Of a stretch of 64,000 bases of DNA, positions 29,517 to 39,619 are shown piece by piece. Numbering within the stretch: the first letter of the stretch is position 1; each line of letters begins with the position of its first letter. The DNA comes from Acetobacterium woodii DSM 1030. GTDB taxonomy: Bacteria > Bacillota > Clostridia > Eubacteriales > Eubacteriaceae. The position numbers were made by a program, and so were the translations under genes. The notes beneath the pieces are model-generated. The model was given only the letters and a program-made list of their open reading frames with translations. It did not search any database and was not told the origin of the DNA. Location: contig NC_016894.1 in NCBI RefSeq assembly GCF_000247605.1, positions 2,283,732 through 2,347,731 on the forward strand, read 5' to 3'.

Positions 29517-29969
29517 ATGATGGTCAATTATCCCATAAAAATAGTAAATCACTCGCCATATCCGTTACCGGAATATCAAACTATTGGTTCAGCCGGTATG
29601 GACTTGCGCGCCAATCTGGATGCTAAAATAATAATCATGCCGCATAAAGTCTATCAAATTCCAACGGGTATCTTTTTAGAGCTACCGATTGGCATTGAAG
29701 CGCAAATACGTGCAAGAAGCGGATTAGCACTCAAACATGGTTTGTCTCTCGTTAACGGAGTCGGCACCATCGATGCCGATTACCGTGGCGAAATTAAGAT
29801 AATTCTGATAAACTTATTAGATAAGCCCTATCAAATGGAACCTGGCGAGCGGATTGCCCAAATGGTTTTTTCTGAATATGTCAAGGCTGAATTTAAAGAA
29901 GTATCTACTGTGGATGAATTAGCAAACAGTGAACGGGGCGATGGCGGATTCGGTCATTCTGGAAAGTAG
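29517..29969 (+). CDS. dut: Deoxyuridine 5'-triphosphate nucleotidohydrolase (dUTPase)
   Basis: A 150-residue trimeric-type dUTPase. All five motifs are present: SAGMDLRA, RARSGLALKHG, NGVGTIDADYRGE, GERIAQMV and the C-terminal RGDGGFGHSG. It converts dUTP to dUMP and keeps uracil out of DNA. It starts two bases after the pnp stop, so the two are probably co-transcribed. A terminator follows at 30075-30103. Confidence 0.98.
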   Translation: MMVNYPIKIVNHSPYPLPEYQTIGSAGMDLRANLDAKIIIMPHKVYQIPTGIFLELPIGIEAQIRARSGLALKHGLSLVNGVGTIDADYRGEIKIILINLLDKPYQMEPGERIAQMVFSEYVKAEFKEVSTVDELANSERGDGGFGHSGK

Positions 29970-30074
29970 ATTCAAACCCGTTAGTCTTTAACTATTTTAG
30001 AGTAGGCTAAAACGATGAAATTTTTTCAATGATTGCTGCACCGCTTTCCCATTCTATCTTTATAACATAATTTC

Positions 30075-30103
30075 AAGGTGCAGGTAAAACTTGCACCTTT
30101 TTT
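30075..30103 (+). terminator. Rho-independent terminator after dut
   Basis: AAGGTGCA (30075-30082) pairs with TGCACCTT (30092-30099), followed by six T. Confidence 0.88.
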
Positions 30104-30134
30104 CATATCATTTATTATAATTTAGAGGAGAATA

Positions 30135-32564
30135 ATGGCTACTACAAAGAATAATCCAAATAAACCAAATCAAAATAAATCAAAAAAGGTTAATTCCAAA
30201 AAGAAAAAACCTAAAAAAGTCGTAAAAAAATTTACGGTCAGTAATTTAGCAGCCGGTATTTTTTTGATAATCCTAGGCTTGTTTTCTGCCTACGCTTATA
30301 TCGATTTTAACGCGGGAATGATAGGTGACCTTGTCAGTCAGGGATTTAGTTATTGTTTTGGAACCGTTACCCTTTTTATGTCAATCTATATTTTTGTGAT
30401 GGGCGTTATGATCAGCTTAAACAAAATGGAAGGCTGGACGAATACCTTTGTATTAGTTTTTCTACTATTTATTAATTTGATGATTGGTTTTAGTATCTAT
30501 GCCCCCAACCTGATGGATTACAGTATCCTTGAGTTATTCAGTTTAGCCCAATACGGACAATACGGCGGTATTATTGGGATCTTATTAGCGGTCCTATTTA
30601 TTAAACTGTTTGCGGTAAAAGGTACACTCCTTATTGTTTTTGCAAGTTCGGCGATTATTTTAATTTTCATTTTTCGAAACAGTCTTAAAAAATACTGGGA
30701 CAAAATAAAAGACCAAAATAAAAATAACCCACCGCTTAAAAACCAGCTAAAAAATCGAATTGAAAGTATTCGTGATCGGCAAAAAATTAAAAAAGAGGTA
30801 AAAGCGACGAAAGAACGTACTTCTGAAACTACGATGATTCCCCTTGTTGGTGAGCATGAAGATAATGGTCCCTTGTTTGAACCCTATCAAATAAACGAAC
30901 CATCAAACAAAGCTCTTTTTGAACCGGTAACAGGGGTCACGCCTTCGAAAAAAAAGAAAACCAAACAAGACCCCTTTGGATTTATTGAAGAAGAAATCGA
31001 TGAAAAAGAAACACCGATGGAAATCCACGAGAATTTTTCAAAACCGCAAAAAATGGATGATTTCAAATTTACCAATAAAGAAAATACAAATGCCGATGAA
31101 ACAAAAGTAATGAATTTGGCTGAGGTTGCTTATGAAATCAAAGCGGAAGCGTATATTTTTCCTTCGCTTGATCTATTAAATCCACCGGTTATCAAGAAAA
31201 AATCTAAAAAAGACGATGTCCTAAAAAAAGCTAAAACAATTGAAGAAACCCTAAAAAACTTTGGCGTCAAAGCAAAAATTGTTGAAGTCAATGTCGGCCC
31301 AAGTATTACCCGTTTCGAGCTGCAATTGGACCCTGGCGTTAAGGTCAATAAATTTGTTAATCTATCCAATGATCTGGCTCTTAGTCTTGCGACTTCTGAT
31401 ATTCGAATTGAAGCTCCAATTCCTGGAAAAGCGGCGGTCGGTATTGAAGTCCCTAATGACGTGTCCGAAATTGTCGGCTTACGTGAAATTATCGAAACAC
31501 CTCAATTTATTGAGAGTAAAAGTCCCTTAACCTTTGCCTTGGGAAAAACCTTATCAGGCGAAAACGTCATTGGCGATATCGGAAAAATGCCTCATGTACT
31601 CATTGCCGGAGCGACTGGATCTGGTAAAAGTGTTTGCATCAACAGTATTATTGTCAGTCTCATCTTTAAGGCATCGCCAGATGAATTACGTTTTATTATG
31701 ATTGATCCCAAAATGGTTGAACTTAATCAATATAATGCCATTCCACATTTGTTGATTCCCGTTGTAACTGACCCTAAAAAGGCATCTTATGCACTTAATT
31801 GGGGACTGAAGGAAATGACTGATCGTTATTTATTATTCAAAAATGCTGGAGTCCGGGATATAGAAACGTATAATGACTTCATGACAAAATCAAATGAGAA
31901 AAAGTTGCCGCGAATCGTCATTGTTATTGATGAATTGGCTGATCTGATGATCACCTCTCCAAAAGAGTGTGAAAATGCTATTTGTCGGATTGCCCAACTG
32001 GCACGGGCTTGTGGTATTCACTTAATTATTGCAACTCAAAGACCATCGGTAGATGTCATTACGGGGCTGATCAAGGCCAATATTCCCTCACGGATTGCAT
32101 TTTCCGTCGCTTCAAATACCGATTCCCGAACAATTTTAGATACTGGTGGAGCTGAAAAACTTCTTGGTAAAGGCGATATGTTATATTTTCCAGTTGGACA
32201 ATCTAAACCGACAAGAGTACAATGTACCTATGTATCTGATTCTGAAATCAATGCGGTAATCAATGCGATTAAACCCAAAACGGGACATCAATATGATGCT
32301 TCAATTGAAGAAGCGATATCACAGGAACCGGAAGAAAAACAAGAAAGCAGAGAAGGTGATGTCTTACTTGAAGATGCGCTTAATATCGCTTTTGAATATG
32401 ATCAAGTATCAACATCAATGCTTCAACGAAAATTGCAAGTTGGTTACGCCCGGGCCGGGCGAATTATTGACGATATGGAAGAACGTGGCATAATATCTGG
32501 CCCAAATGGTAGTAAACCACGAAAAATTTTAGTTACAGAAGATGAATTTCGAAAAAGAGAGTAG
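30135..32564 (+). CDS. ftsK: DNA translocase FtsK/SpoIIIE
   Basis: An 809-residue protein with a basic N-terminal 40 residues, about four membrane helices (35-190), a charged linker (about 195-340) and an FtsK motor. Walker A GATGSGKS starts near residue 492; the DELADLMI Walker B block and RPSVDVITGLIKANIP follow. A C-terminal winged-helix gamma domain (about 740-800) reads DNA polarity. It pumps chromosome DNA through the septum, and SpoIIIE-type copies act in sporulation. AGAGGAG precedes the ATG. Confidence 0.97.
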   Translation: MATTKNNPNKPNQNKSKKVNSKKKKPKKVVKKFTVSNLAAGIFLIILGLFSAYAYIDFNAGMIGDLVSQGFSYCFGTVTLFMSIYIFVMGVMISLNKMEGWTNTFVLVFLLFINLMIGFSIYAPNLMDYSILELFSLAQYGQYGGIIGILLAVLFIKLFAVKGTLLIVFASSAIILIFIFRNSLKKYWDKIKDQNKNNPPLKNQLKNRIESIRDRQKIKKEVKATKERTSETTMIPLVGEHEDNGPLFEPYQINEPSNKALFEPVTGVTPSKKKKTKQDPFGFIEEEIDEKETPMEIHENFSKPQKMDDFKFTNKENTNADETKVMNLAEVAYEIKAEAYIFPSLDLLNPPVIKKKSKKDDVLKKAKTIEETLKNFGVKAKIVEVNVGPSITRFELQLDPGVKVNKFVNLSNDLALSLATSDIRIEAPIPGKAAVGIEVPNDVSEIVGLREIIETPQFIESKSPLTFALGKTLSGENVIGDIGKMPHVLIAGATGSGKSVCINSIIVSLIFKASPDELRFIMIDPKMVELNQYNAIPHLLIPVVTDPKKASYALNWGLKEMTDRYLLFKNAGVRDIETYNDFMTKSNEKKLPRIVIVIDELADLMITSPKECENAICRIAQLARACGIHLIIATQRPSVDVITGLIKANIPSRIAFSVASNTDSRTILDTGGAEKLLGKGDMLYFPVGQSKPTRVQCTYVSDSEINAVINAIKPKTGHQYDASIEEAISQEPEEKQESREGDVLLEDALNIAFEYDQVSTSMLQRKLQVGYARAGRIIDDMEERGIISGPNGSKPRKILVTEDEFRKRE

Positions 32565-32570
32565 GTAAAA

Positions 32571-33950
32571 ATGAAAAATATTCATGTGACAACTTTAGGA
32601 TGTGATAAAAATACCATTGACTCAGAACGAATGTTAGGTTTAATTGAAGAAAAAAATTATCATATTATTGAAGATCCTAAAATGGCTGATATTATTATCG
32701 TCAATACCTGTTGTTTTATACAATCAGCCAAAGAACAATCCATCGATTATATTCTCGAATATGTTAATTATCGTAAGACCGGCAATTGTCGACTGCTGAT
32801 CGTTGCCGGCTGCATGGCAGAGCGTTATCATCTTGAACTCGCTGAAGAAATACCTGAAATTGATGGATTTTTAGGAGTTGGCCATTTTGACGACATATTG
32901 GATTTAATTAGAATTTTAGAAGTTAAATCTAACAATGATTTTTCAGATTCTGGTGAAAATATTGAATTAGACCATAAAAAGCAGTTTTTAGGTGAGATTG
33001 ACAAAGCAATTATTGGAACAAAACGTTATCTTAAAAAAGATACTATTTCCACCTATGTCCGAATCAGTGAAGGCTGTGACCACGGTTGTACTTATTGCGT
33101 GATTCCCAAAATTCGTGGCAAATATCGAAGTCGCAAAAGCCATGAAATACTTAAAGAATTAGCATTTCTGCAAGAAAAAGGAATCAAAGAAATTATTTTA
33201 ATCGGCCAGGACATTGCACCTTATGGCGATGACCTTAACGAGGATTTAGACTTGCCTGATCTGCTGGAAATAATTGCCAGTAATTTTAATTTTCAATGGA
33301 TTCGGATGATGTATCTTTATCCCGAAGGAATCACTGACAAACTGCTTAAAGTTGTCGATCGCTACCCGGCGATTTGTCCGTATTTTGATATCCCACTTCA
33401 GCATCTTAATGATGATATCTTAAGAAAAATGGGCCGAAAGATGTCATACGAACAAATAAAAAAAACCGTTTCAAAAATCCGAATAGCGCTACCGGATGCG
33501 GTTTTAAGAACATCAATTATTACCGGTTTTCCGGGGGAAACTTTAAACAATCATGATGATTTACTCAAAAAAATCAATGAATTGAAATTTGATCATCTAG
33601 GAGTATTTAAGTATTCTCAAGAAGAAAATACGCCAGCTGCGCTTTTCGATAATCAAATACCCGAAGATGAAAAAGAAAAACGTTATAATGAAATCATGAT
33701 TTCTCAACAGGGTATTTCACGCATGAATAAAGAACGCTTTCTTCGCCAAACTCTTGACGTATTAATCGAAGGAATTGAAGACGATTCTTATTTTGGCCGT
33801 TTTTACGGTGATGCCCCCGAAATAGACGGGACCGTATTTGTTGACAATAAAGGCTTACCTTTAACAATCGGAAGTTTTTATTCCGTTAGAATAGTCGATG
33901 CTTTAGAATATGATTTGATAGGAGATGTTGAAAATGAATTTACCAAATAA
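32571..33950 (+). CDS. rimO: Ribosomal protein S12 methylthiotransferase RimO
   Basis: A 459-residue radical-SAM protein. The UPF0004 domain starts HVTTLGCDKNTIDSE. The radical-SAM cluster CDHGCTYC lies at 169-176. A TRAM domain ends the protein. RimO adds a methylthio group to an Asp of S12. The start lies 6 bases after the ftsK stop. Its 3' end overlaps pgsA by 17 bases with the chosen pgsA start. Confidence 0.96.
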   Translation: MKNIHVTTLGCDKNTIDSERMLGLIEEKNYHIIEDPKMADIIIVNTCCFIQSAKEQSIDYILEYVNYRKTGNCRLLIVAGCMAERYHLELAEEIPEIDGFLGVGHFDDILDLIRILEVKSNNDFSDSGENIELDHKKQFLGEIDKAIIGTKRYLKKDTISTYVRISEGCDHGCTYCVIPKIRGKYRSRKSHEILKELAFLQEKGIKEIILIGQDIAPYGDDLNEDLDLPDLLEIIASNFNFQWIRMMYLYPEGITDKLLKVVDRYPAICPYFDIPLQHLNDDILRKMGRKMSYEQIKKTVSKIRIALPDAVLRTSIITGFPGETLNNHDDLLKKINELKFDHLGVFKYSQEENTPAALFDNQIPEDEKEKRYNEIMISQQGISRMNKERFLRQTLDVLIEGIEDDSYFGRFYGDAPEIDGTVFVDNKGLPLTIGSFYSVRIVDALEYDLIGDVENEFTK

Positions 33951-34473
33951 AATTACTGTTGTCCGAATGATCATGATTCCCTTTTTTATTGCAGCTCTAC
34001 TAATTGATTTCCCGTATCATCAGCCCATTGCCGCAGTGTTATTCATCGTTGCCTCGTTAACAGATAGTCTTGATGGTTATCTCGCTCGAAGTCGTAATTT
34101 AGTCACCGATTTCGGAAAGTTCATGGACCCTTTAGCTGACAAGTTGCTTGTTTGTTCGGCATTGATTTGTTTTGTGCAGTTGGGTTCTGTTCCAGCTTGG
34201 ATGGTTATTATTATCATTGCTCGAGAATTTGCGATAACCGGGTTACGTTCATTAGCTGCTGCTGATGGCATTATCATCGCAGCCAGTAAATGGGGGAAAG
34301 CAAAAACTATTTCCCAAATGATCGCAATTATTCTAATTCTCTTTAACAATTGGCCATTTTCGCTGATAAATATTCCTTTTGCGACCATCATGATGTATAT
34401 AGCAACCATTCTTACGTTATACTCAGGAATTGATTATATCCTGCTTAATAAAAAAGTATTTCGTTCCATGTAA
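33934..34473 (+). CDS. pgsA: CDP-diacylglycerol-glycerol-3-phosphate 3-phosphatidyltransferase
   Basis: 179 residues from the ATG at 33934. The ATG at 33925 touches the AGGAG (33920-33924) and is less likely. The CDP-alcohol motif DGYLARSRN...GKFMDPLADK is complete, and several membrane helices follow. It makes phosphatidylglycerophosphate. It overlaps the end of rimO by 17 bases, a frequent arrangement in Clostridia (rimO-pgsA-cinA-recA). Confidence 0.95.
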   Translation: MNLPNKITVVRMIMIPFFIAALLIDFPYHQPIAAVLFIVASLTDSLDGYLARSRNLVTDFGKFMDPLADKLLVCSALICFVQLGSVPAWMVIIIIAREFAITGLRSLAAADGIIIAASKWGKAKTISQMIAIILILFNNWPFSLINIPFATIMMYIATILTLYSGIDYILLNKKVFRSM

Positions 34474-34627
34474 TAATAATCGTTAAAGATAAACAAAAAA
34501 TTTTTTGAAATTAAATCGTTATCCCTGATTATTTAATCGGTAATTGTGGAATTAAAAAACATCGAACAAGGCTCACAGTACTTTCGCAATTGCCTAGTAT
34601 TATTTGACTTTGAAAGGATACCCAAAA

Positions 34628-35866
34628 ATGAAATGCGAACTAATTTCCGTTGGCACTGAGCTATTAGTTGGAGATACGCTCAATACAAATGTGCAGTATC
34701 TATCAAGAGAGTTATCACAACTCGGTATTCGTGTCCATTTCCACACGACGGTTGGTGATAACCCCAAACGGCTGGAAGACGCTGTAAAAATTGCTTTTGA
34801 ACGCAGTGATCTGATTATTACAACGGGCGGGCTTGGACCTACCCAAGATGACTTAACTAAAGAAGTTATTGCTGGCATTTATAATAAAAAGTTGATTCAA
34901 GATGAAAAAACAAAAGAAGACTTGCTGCAATATTTTGTTAATCGAGAATTTACAATGACACCAAATAATCTTAAACAGGCCTTTATTCCAGAAACAGCAG
35001 AAGTTTTATACAATCCTTGTGGAACAGCTCCAGGAATTCTTTTAAGAGAGCAAGGACGAATAATTATCATGCTGCCGGGACCACCAAAAGAAATGACCCG
35101 TCTTTATGAAGAAGCGGTACTCCCAATTTTAAGAAAAGATCAAAACCAATTGGTGTTGTCACGCTATTATAACTTATCCGATATTGGCGAATCCGCGGCT
35201 GAAGACCGTTTACTTGATCTCATTGATAATCAAACAAATCCCACGATTGCGACCTATGCAAAAATGGGTGAGGTGCTCATTCGAATTACCGCCAATGGTG
35301 ATAATGAAGCTAAAATGAACGCCTTGCTTGATCATTATGAAAAAATTATGCTCGAACGTTTTAAAGATAATATTTTTTCCTTTTCTAAAAAATCATTACA
35401 AGAAACGGTTTGTCAATTGCTGATCGATAAAAATATCAGTATTGCAACGGCTGAATCCTGTACCGGGGGACTCATTGCATCACAACTGACAGAGTATCCT
35501 GGAATTTCAAAAGTTTTTGGCACTGGACTTGTAACTTACTCCAATGATGCCAAAATTAATTTATTAAAGATGAACAGGGAAACATTAGAAACTTATGGTG
35601 CTGTGAGTGAAGAAACTGCTCGAGAAATGTGCGTAAATTTAAGTGAAATTTCAAAATCGCGGCTTAATGTTTCGGTCACGGGAATTGCTGGTCCCGATGG
35701 CGGCAATGATGAAAAACCGGTTGGTTTGGTTTTTATTGGCATCTGTTACGATGGGAAAAATGAAATATTTAAATATCAATTTAATGGCGAGCGAAAAACC
35801 GTTCAACAAAAAACGGCCAATAAAGTCTTTCATCTGATCAGAAAAAGCATAGTTGACAAAGTTTAA
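34628..35866 (+). CDS. cinA: CinA family protein (nicotinamide-nucleotide amidohydrolase / COG1058)
   Basis: 412 residues from the ATG at 34628, which has AAAGGA 9 bases upstream. The N-terminal MoCF-like domain has SVGTELLVGDTLNTN and TTGGLGPTQDD. The C-terminal CinA domain has ATAESCTGGLIAS and VTGIAGPDGG. It deamidates nicotinamide mononucleotide and cleaves ADP-ribose in tested homologues. The 154-base gap before it shows no strong structure except an A6T6 palindrome near 34493. Its stop lies within the recA promoter. Confidence 0.94.
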   Translation: MKCELISVGTELLVGDTLNTNVQYLSRELSQLGIRVHFHTTVGDNPKRLEDAVKIAFERSDLIITTGGLGPTQDDLTKEVIAGIYNKKLIQDEKTKEDLLQYFVNREFTMTPNNLKQAFIPETAEVLYNPCGTAPGILLREQGRIIIMLPGPPKEMTRLYEEAVLPILRKDQNQLVLSRYYNLSDIGESAAEDRLLDLIDNQTNPTIATYAKMGEVLIRITANGDNEAKMNALLDHYEKIMLERFKDNIFSFSKKSLQETVCQLLIDKNISIATAESCTGGLIASQLTEYPGISKVFGTGLVTYSNDAKINLLKMNRETLETYGAVSEETAREMCVNLSEISKSRLNVSVTGIAGPDGGNDEKPVGLVFIGICYDGKNEIFKYQFNGERKTVQQKTANKVFHLIRKSIVDKV

Positions 35867-35881
35867 TATAATCGTTATAAT
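35853..35881 (+). promoter_or_regulatory. Consensus promoter of recA
   Basis: A perfect TTGACA (35853-35858), a 17-base spacer and a perfect TATAAT (35876-35881). The cinA stop codon lies in the spacer. Confidence 0.9.
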
Positions 35882-35887
35882 TAATAA

Positions 35888-35899
35888 GAACGAATGTTC
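35888..35899 (+). promoter_or_regulatory. LexA operator (SOS box) of recA
   Basis: GAAC-GAAT-GTTC is an exact match to the Gram-positive LexA core GAAC-N4-GTTC. It covers the expected transcription start, seven bases after the -10, so a repressor bound here would block initiation. Confidence 0.88.
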
Positions 35900-35923
35900 T
35901 AATAAGGAATAGGATGGTTGCAA

Positions 35924-37003
35924 ATGGCTGATAAAACAAAAACAAATGAACAATTTTCAGATAAACAAAAAGCGTTGGATGCTGCTCTAAAGAATATTGA
36001 AAGAAGTTTTGGTAAAGGTGCTGTGATGCGTCTTGGCGATGACGCTGCTAAATTAAACGTGGACGTTATTTCGACGTCTTCCATTGGGTTAGACATGGCG
36101 CTTGGCGTCGGCGGCGTACCGCGAGGACGTGTTGTTGAGATATACGGGCCTGAATCGTCCGGTAAAACAACACTTGCCCTACATATCATTGCCGAAGCAC
36201 AAAGAACTGGCGGCAATGCTGCCTTTGTAGATGCTGAGCATGCACTAGATCCCACCTACGCAAAAGCACTAGGAGTTGATATTGATAATCTTTTGGTTGC
36301 GCAACCAGATACCGGTGAACAAGCAATGGAAATTGTAGAGGCCTTGGTGCGAAGTAATGCCATTGACGTGGTGGTAATTGACTCCGTTGCCGCATTGGTT
36401 CCCCGTGCTGAAATAGACGGCGAAATGGGTGATTCCCACATGGGACTGCAAGCGCGGCTGATGTCACAAGCCTTACGAAAACTGACGGGAGTTATAAAAA
36501 AATCAAATACAACAACTATTTTTATTAATCAATTACGTGAAAAAATCGGAGTTATGTTTGGAAATCCTGAAACAACAACAGGGGGAAAAGCACTTAAATT
36601 TTATGCCTCGGTTAGAATCGATGTTCGTCGAATTGAATCATTAAAAAAAGGAACTGAAATCATCGGTAACCGAACGCGAGCCAAAATTGTAAAAAACAAA
36701 ATTGCACCACCTTTTAAACAAGCGGAATTTGATATTATGTATGGAAAAGGCATTTCCCGAGAAGGCGATCTACTCGATGTTGGTGTCGACTTTGGTATTG
36801 TCGATAAATCAGGTTCATGGTTTTCTTATGGTGAGCAACGATTAGGCCAAGGGCGCGACAATTCAAAGGAATATTTGATCGCTAATCCTGAAGTTGCTAA
36901 TACCATTGAAAAAGAAATTCGTGATAAAAATGCATTAAATAAAATTGTTGCCGATCCTGATGAGCACGAAGATGACTTGACAGATGATGAAGATATTCTA
37001 TAA
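35924..37003 (+). CDS. recA: Recombinase RecA
   Basis: 359 residues from the ATG at 35924; a TTG two codons earlier is possible. GKGAVMRLG, Walker A GPESSGKT (75-82), DAEHALDP, the loop-2 region [20 protein letters not shown] and an acidic tail are all present. It is the central recombinase and the SOS coprotease for LexA. Its promoter is consensus and carries a LexA box, so it should be strongly damage-inducible. A long terminator follows. Confidence 0.99.
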   Translation: MADKTKTNEQFSDKQKALDAALKNIERSFGKGAVMRLGDDAAKLNVDVISTSSIGLDMALGVGGVPRGRVVEIYGPESSGKTTLALHIIAEAQRTGGNAAFVDAEHALDPTYAKALGVDIDNLLVAQPDTGEQAMEIVEALVRSNAIDVVVIDSVAALVPRAEIDGEMGDSHMGLQARLMSQALRKLTGVIKKSNTTTIFINQLREKIGVMFGNPETTTGGKALKFYASVRIDVRRIESLKKGTEIIGNRTRAKIVKNKIAPPFKQAEFDIMYGKGISREGDLLDVGVDFGIVDKSGSWFSYGEQRLGQGRDNSKEYLIANPEVANTIEKEIRDKNALNKIVADPDEHEDDLTDDEDIL

Positions 37004-37026
37004 AGAAATTAATTAATTAAGAAAAT

Positions 37027-37066
37027 AATTCAAAAAAGAGCCTTTACAAGGTTCTTTTTTTGAATT
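37027..37066 (+). terminator. Rho-independent terminator after recA
   Basis: AATTCAAAAAAGAGCC pairs with GGTTCTTTTTTTGAATT across a short loop. The T-run is part of the right arm, so it may also work for minus-strand transcripts. Confidence 0.85.
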
Positions 37067-37100
37067 ACGAAAAATAACCCTTCATCCTGACCTTTGTTTC

Positions 37101-37129
37101 TTGACACTATTTTCAAAAGAGTATAAAAT
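37101..37129 (+). promoter_or_regulatory. Promoter of rny
   Basis: TTGACA (37101-37106), a 17-base spacer and TAAAAT (37124-37129). Confidence 0.75.
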
Positions 37130-37178
37130 ATAGATCATGATGAGTAGATTAAAAATATAGCAAATAGTTTTTAAGGAG

Positions 37179-38723
37179 GTGAAAATTATAGACATACTAA
37201 TAATAATTTTATTCATTGGTATCATTGTAGCTTTTGTTGTTGGTTATTTGGTACGAAAAAATATTGCTGAAGGCAAACTAAGAAATGCTGAATTAGCCGC
37301 TACAAAAATTGTGAACGATGCCGTTAAAGAAAGTGAAACTTTAAAAAAGGAAATTTTATTTGATGCTAAGGAAGAGTCCTTAAAATTAAAAGAATCCCTT
37401 GAAAAAGATAACAAAGAACGCAGGGCCGAACTTCAAAAAATTGAAAATCGACTTGTTTCAAAAGAAGAAAACTTAGAGAAAAAAATAACCAATTTAGAAC
37501 GCAACGAAGATGCTCTTAACAAAAAAGGAAAAGAACTTGAAAAAAAGAAAGAAATACTCGATGGCTTGTATGATGAGCAGGTAAAAGAACTTGAACGCAT
37601 ATCCGGCTTAACTTATGAAGAAGCAAAAGAGATTTTGCTTGATGATATTAGTAAGGATACTCGAAGAGAAGCTGCCATTATGATCCGCCAGATCGAAGTT
37701 GAATCTAAAGCTGTCGCGGATAAAAAGGCAAAAGAACTTATTGCCCAATCCATTCAACGTTGTGCCGCAGATCATGTGGCCGAACAAACAATTACTGTTG
37801 TCAACTTACCAAATGACGAAATGAAAGGCCGTATTATTGGTCGTGAAGGTCGAAATATCCGTACATTGGAAACATTAACCGGTATCGATTTGATTATTGA
37901 TGATACTCCTGAAGCCGTCATTTTATCGGGATTTGACCCCATCCGCCGGGAAGTCGCGAGACTGTCATTAGAAAAATTAATCATTGATGGTCGTATCCAT
38001 CCCGCACGAATTGAAGAAATGGTAAAAAAATCACAAAAAGAAGTTGAAAACCATATCAAAGAAGTTGGTGAACAAGCTTGTTTTGATACTGGGATTCACG
38101 GCTTACATCCCGAAATTGTAAGATTACTAGGACGCCTCAAATATCGAACTAGCTATGGCCAAAATGTATTAAAGCATTCCATCGAAGTCTCACATTTGGC
38201 TGGTATCATGGCCGCCGAATTGGATGGTAATATCAAAGTTGCTAAACGAGCCGGCTTATTACATGATATTGGAAAAGCTATTGATCATGAAGTCGAAGGA
38301 CCTCATGTTGAAATTGGAGTTAATGTATTAAAGAAATACAAAGAAAATAAAAATGTCATTCACGCTGTAGAAGCTCATCATGGCGATGTTGAAGCACGAA
38401 CAATGGAAGCCGTTCTTGTTCAGTCAGCAGATGCCATTTCGGCAGCACGACCTGGCGCAAGAAGAGAAACACTCGTTTCCTATATTCAACGACTACAGGA
38501 GCTGGAGACCATTGCCATGTCGTTTGAAGGGGTTGAAAAATCCTACGCAATTCAAGCTGGACGTGAAGTAAGAATTATGGTTAAACCAAATGAAGTCAAT
38601 GATGATGAGATGATTTTATTATCTCGTGATATTGCCAAGAAAATAGAAGAAGAAATGGAATATCCTGGAAATATAAAAGTTAATCTGATTCGTGAAACAA
38701 GAGCAAGTGACTATGCTAAATAG
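37179..38723 (+). CDS. rny: Ribonuclease Y
   Basis: A 514-residue protein: N-terminal membrane helix (about 3-22), long coiled coil (about 30-170), KH domain with [15 protein letters not shown], then an HD domain ([10 protein letters not shown] near 362) and a conserved C-terminus. It is the membrane endonuclease that initiates mRNA decay. The GTG at 37179 lies inside AAGGAGGTGA (37173-37182); the in-frame ATT at 37185 or ATA at 37188 have better spacing, so the true start is unclear. A terminator follows. Confidence 0.97.
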   Translation: MKIIDILIIILFIGIIVAFVVGYLVRKNIAEGKLRNAELAATKIVNDAVKESETLKKEILFDAKEESLKLKESLEKDNKERRAELQKIENRLVSKEENLEKKITNLERNEDALNKKGKELEKKKEILDGLYDEQVKELERISGLTYEEAKEILLDDISKDTRREAAIMIRQIEVESKAVADKKAKELIAQSIQRCAADHVAEQTITVVNLPNDEMKGRIIGREGRNIRTLETLTGIDLIIDDTPEAVILSGFDPIRREVARLSLEKLIIDGRIHPARIEEMVKKSQKEVENHIKEVGEQACFDTGIHGLHPEIVRLLGRLKYRTSYGQNVLKHSIEVSHLAGIMAAELDGNIKVAKRAGLLHDIGKAIDHEVEGPHVEIGVNVLKKYKENKNVIHAVEAHHGDVEARTMEAVLVQSADAISAARPGARRETLVSYIQRLQELETIAMSFEGVEKSYAIQAGREVRIMVKPNEVNDDEMILLSRDIAKKIEEEMEYPGNIKVNLIRETRASDYAK

Positions 38724-38725
38724 TT

Positions 38726-38754
38726 AAAAAGGGGAGATTATCTCCCCTTTTTTT
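38726..38754 (+). terminator. Rho-independent terminator after rny
   Basis: AAAAAGGGGAGA pairs perfectly with TCTCCCCTTTTT across TTA, followed by more T. Confidence 0.95.
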
Positions 38755-38795
38755 AATCATTTTTATCAAATATTTAACATAAAAAAGGATAAACT

Positions 38796-39593
38796 ATGAA
38801 TATATTAATACTCGGAGATGTTTATGGCCGACCTGGACGAAAAATTATTAAAGCTAAACTACCACAATTAATTTCAGAATATCAAATTGATTTCACCATC
38901 ATCAATGGCGAAAACGCTTCCGGCGGAAATGGTTTAACGACCAAAAATGCCAAGGAATTGTTAAATTCACCAATTGATGCGATTACGATGGGAAACCATG
39001 TTTGGCAACAAAAAGAGCTTTTAGAAACAATTGATCATTTTGATCAAATTATTCGTCCACTTAATTATCCAGAACCTTGCCCCGGTAAAGGTTATCATAT
39101 TTTTACCCACGAATTAAAAAATAAAACAACCAAAAAAATTTGTGTTGTGAATTTATCCGGGCAAATTTTTATGCCCAGTTTAAATTGTCCTTTTAATACG
39201 ATGCTCCCGATAATTGATAAGCTTAGAATGTCCTCTGATCTGATATTAATTGATTTTCATGCCGAAGCGACATCAGAAAAAATAGCTTTTGGATATTTTA
39301 TGGATGGATTAGCTTCAGCCGTTTATGGGACCCATACACATGTTCAAACTGCTGATGAGCGCATTTTAGCTGGTGGAACAGCTTATATTACCGATATTGG
39401 GATGACTGGACCAATCGATGGCGTTATTGGTGTCGATAAGCAAATCATTATCGAAAATATGCTGACGAAGCGTCCAAATCGTTTCGTAACAGCGACAGGT
39501 GCCGTCCAAATTAATGGGATTATTTTGGAAGTAAATGACTTGGATAATAAAGTGTCAAAAATTACGCGCCTTTATAAAATTTATGAGGATTAG
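38796..39593 (+). CDS. ymdB: YmdB metallophosphoesterase (2',3'-cyclic-nucleotide phosphodiesterase)
   Basis: A 265-residue TIGR00282-family calcineurin-like enzyme. Metal-ligand motifs are GDVYGRPGR, NGENASGGNG, MGNHVW, DFHAEATSEK and GTHTHVQTADE. The B. subtilis enzyme hydrolyses 2',3'-cAMP and affects biofilm and motility decisions. It follows rny, the same conserved rny-ymdB pairing as in Bacillus. AAAGGA precedes the ATG. Confidence 0.95.
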   Translation: MNILILGDVYGRPGRKIIKAKLPQLISEYQIDFTIINGENASGGNGLTTKNAKELLNSPIDAITMGNHVWQQKELLETIDHFDQIIRPLNYPEPCPGKGYHIFTHELKNKTTKKICVVNLSGQIFMPSLNCPFNTMLPIIDKLRMSSDLILIDFHAEATSEKIAFGYFMDGLASAVYGTHTHVQTADERILAGGTAYITDIGMTGPIDGVIGVDKQIIIENMLTKRPNRFVTATGAVQINGIILEVNDLDNKVSKITRLYKIYED

Positions 39594-39619
39594 TTTAGAA
39601 AGGAAAAACAGGATTAGCA

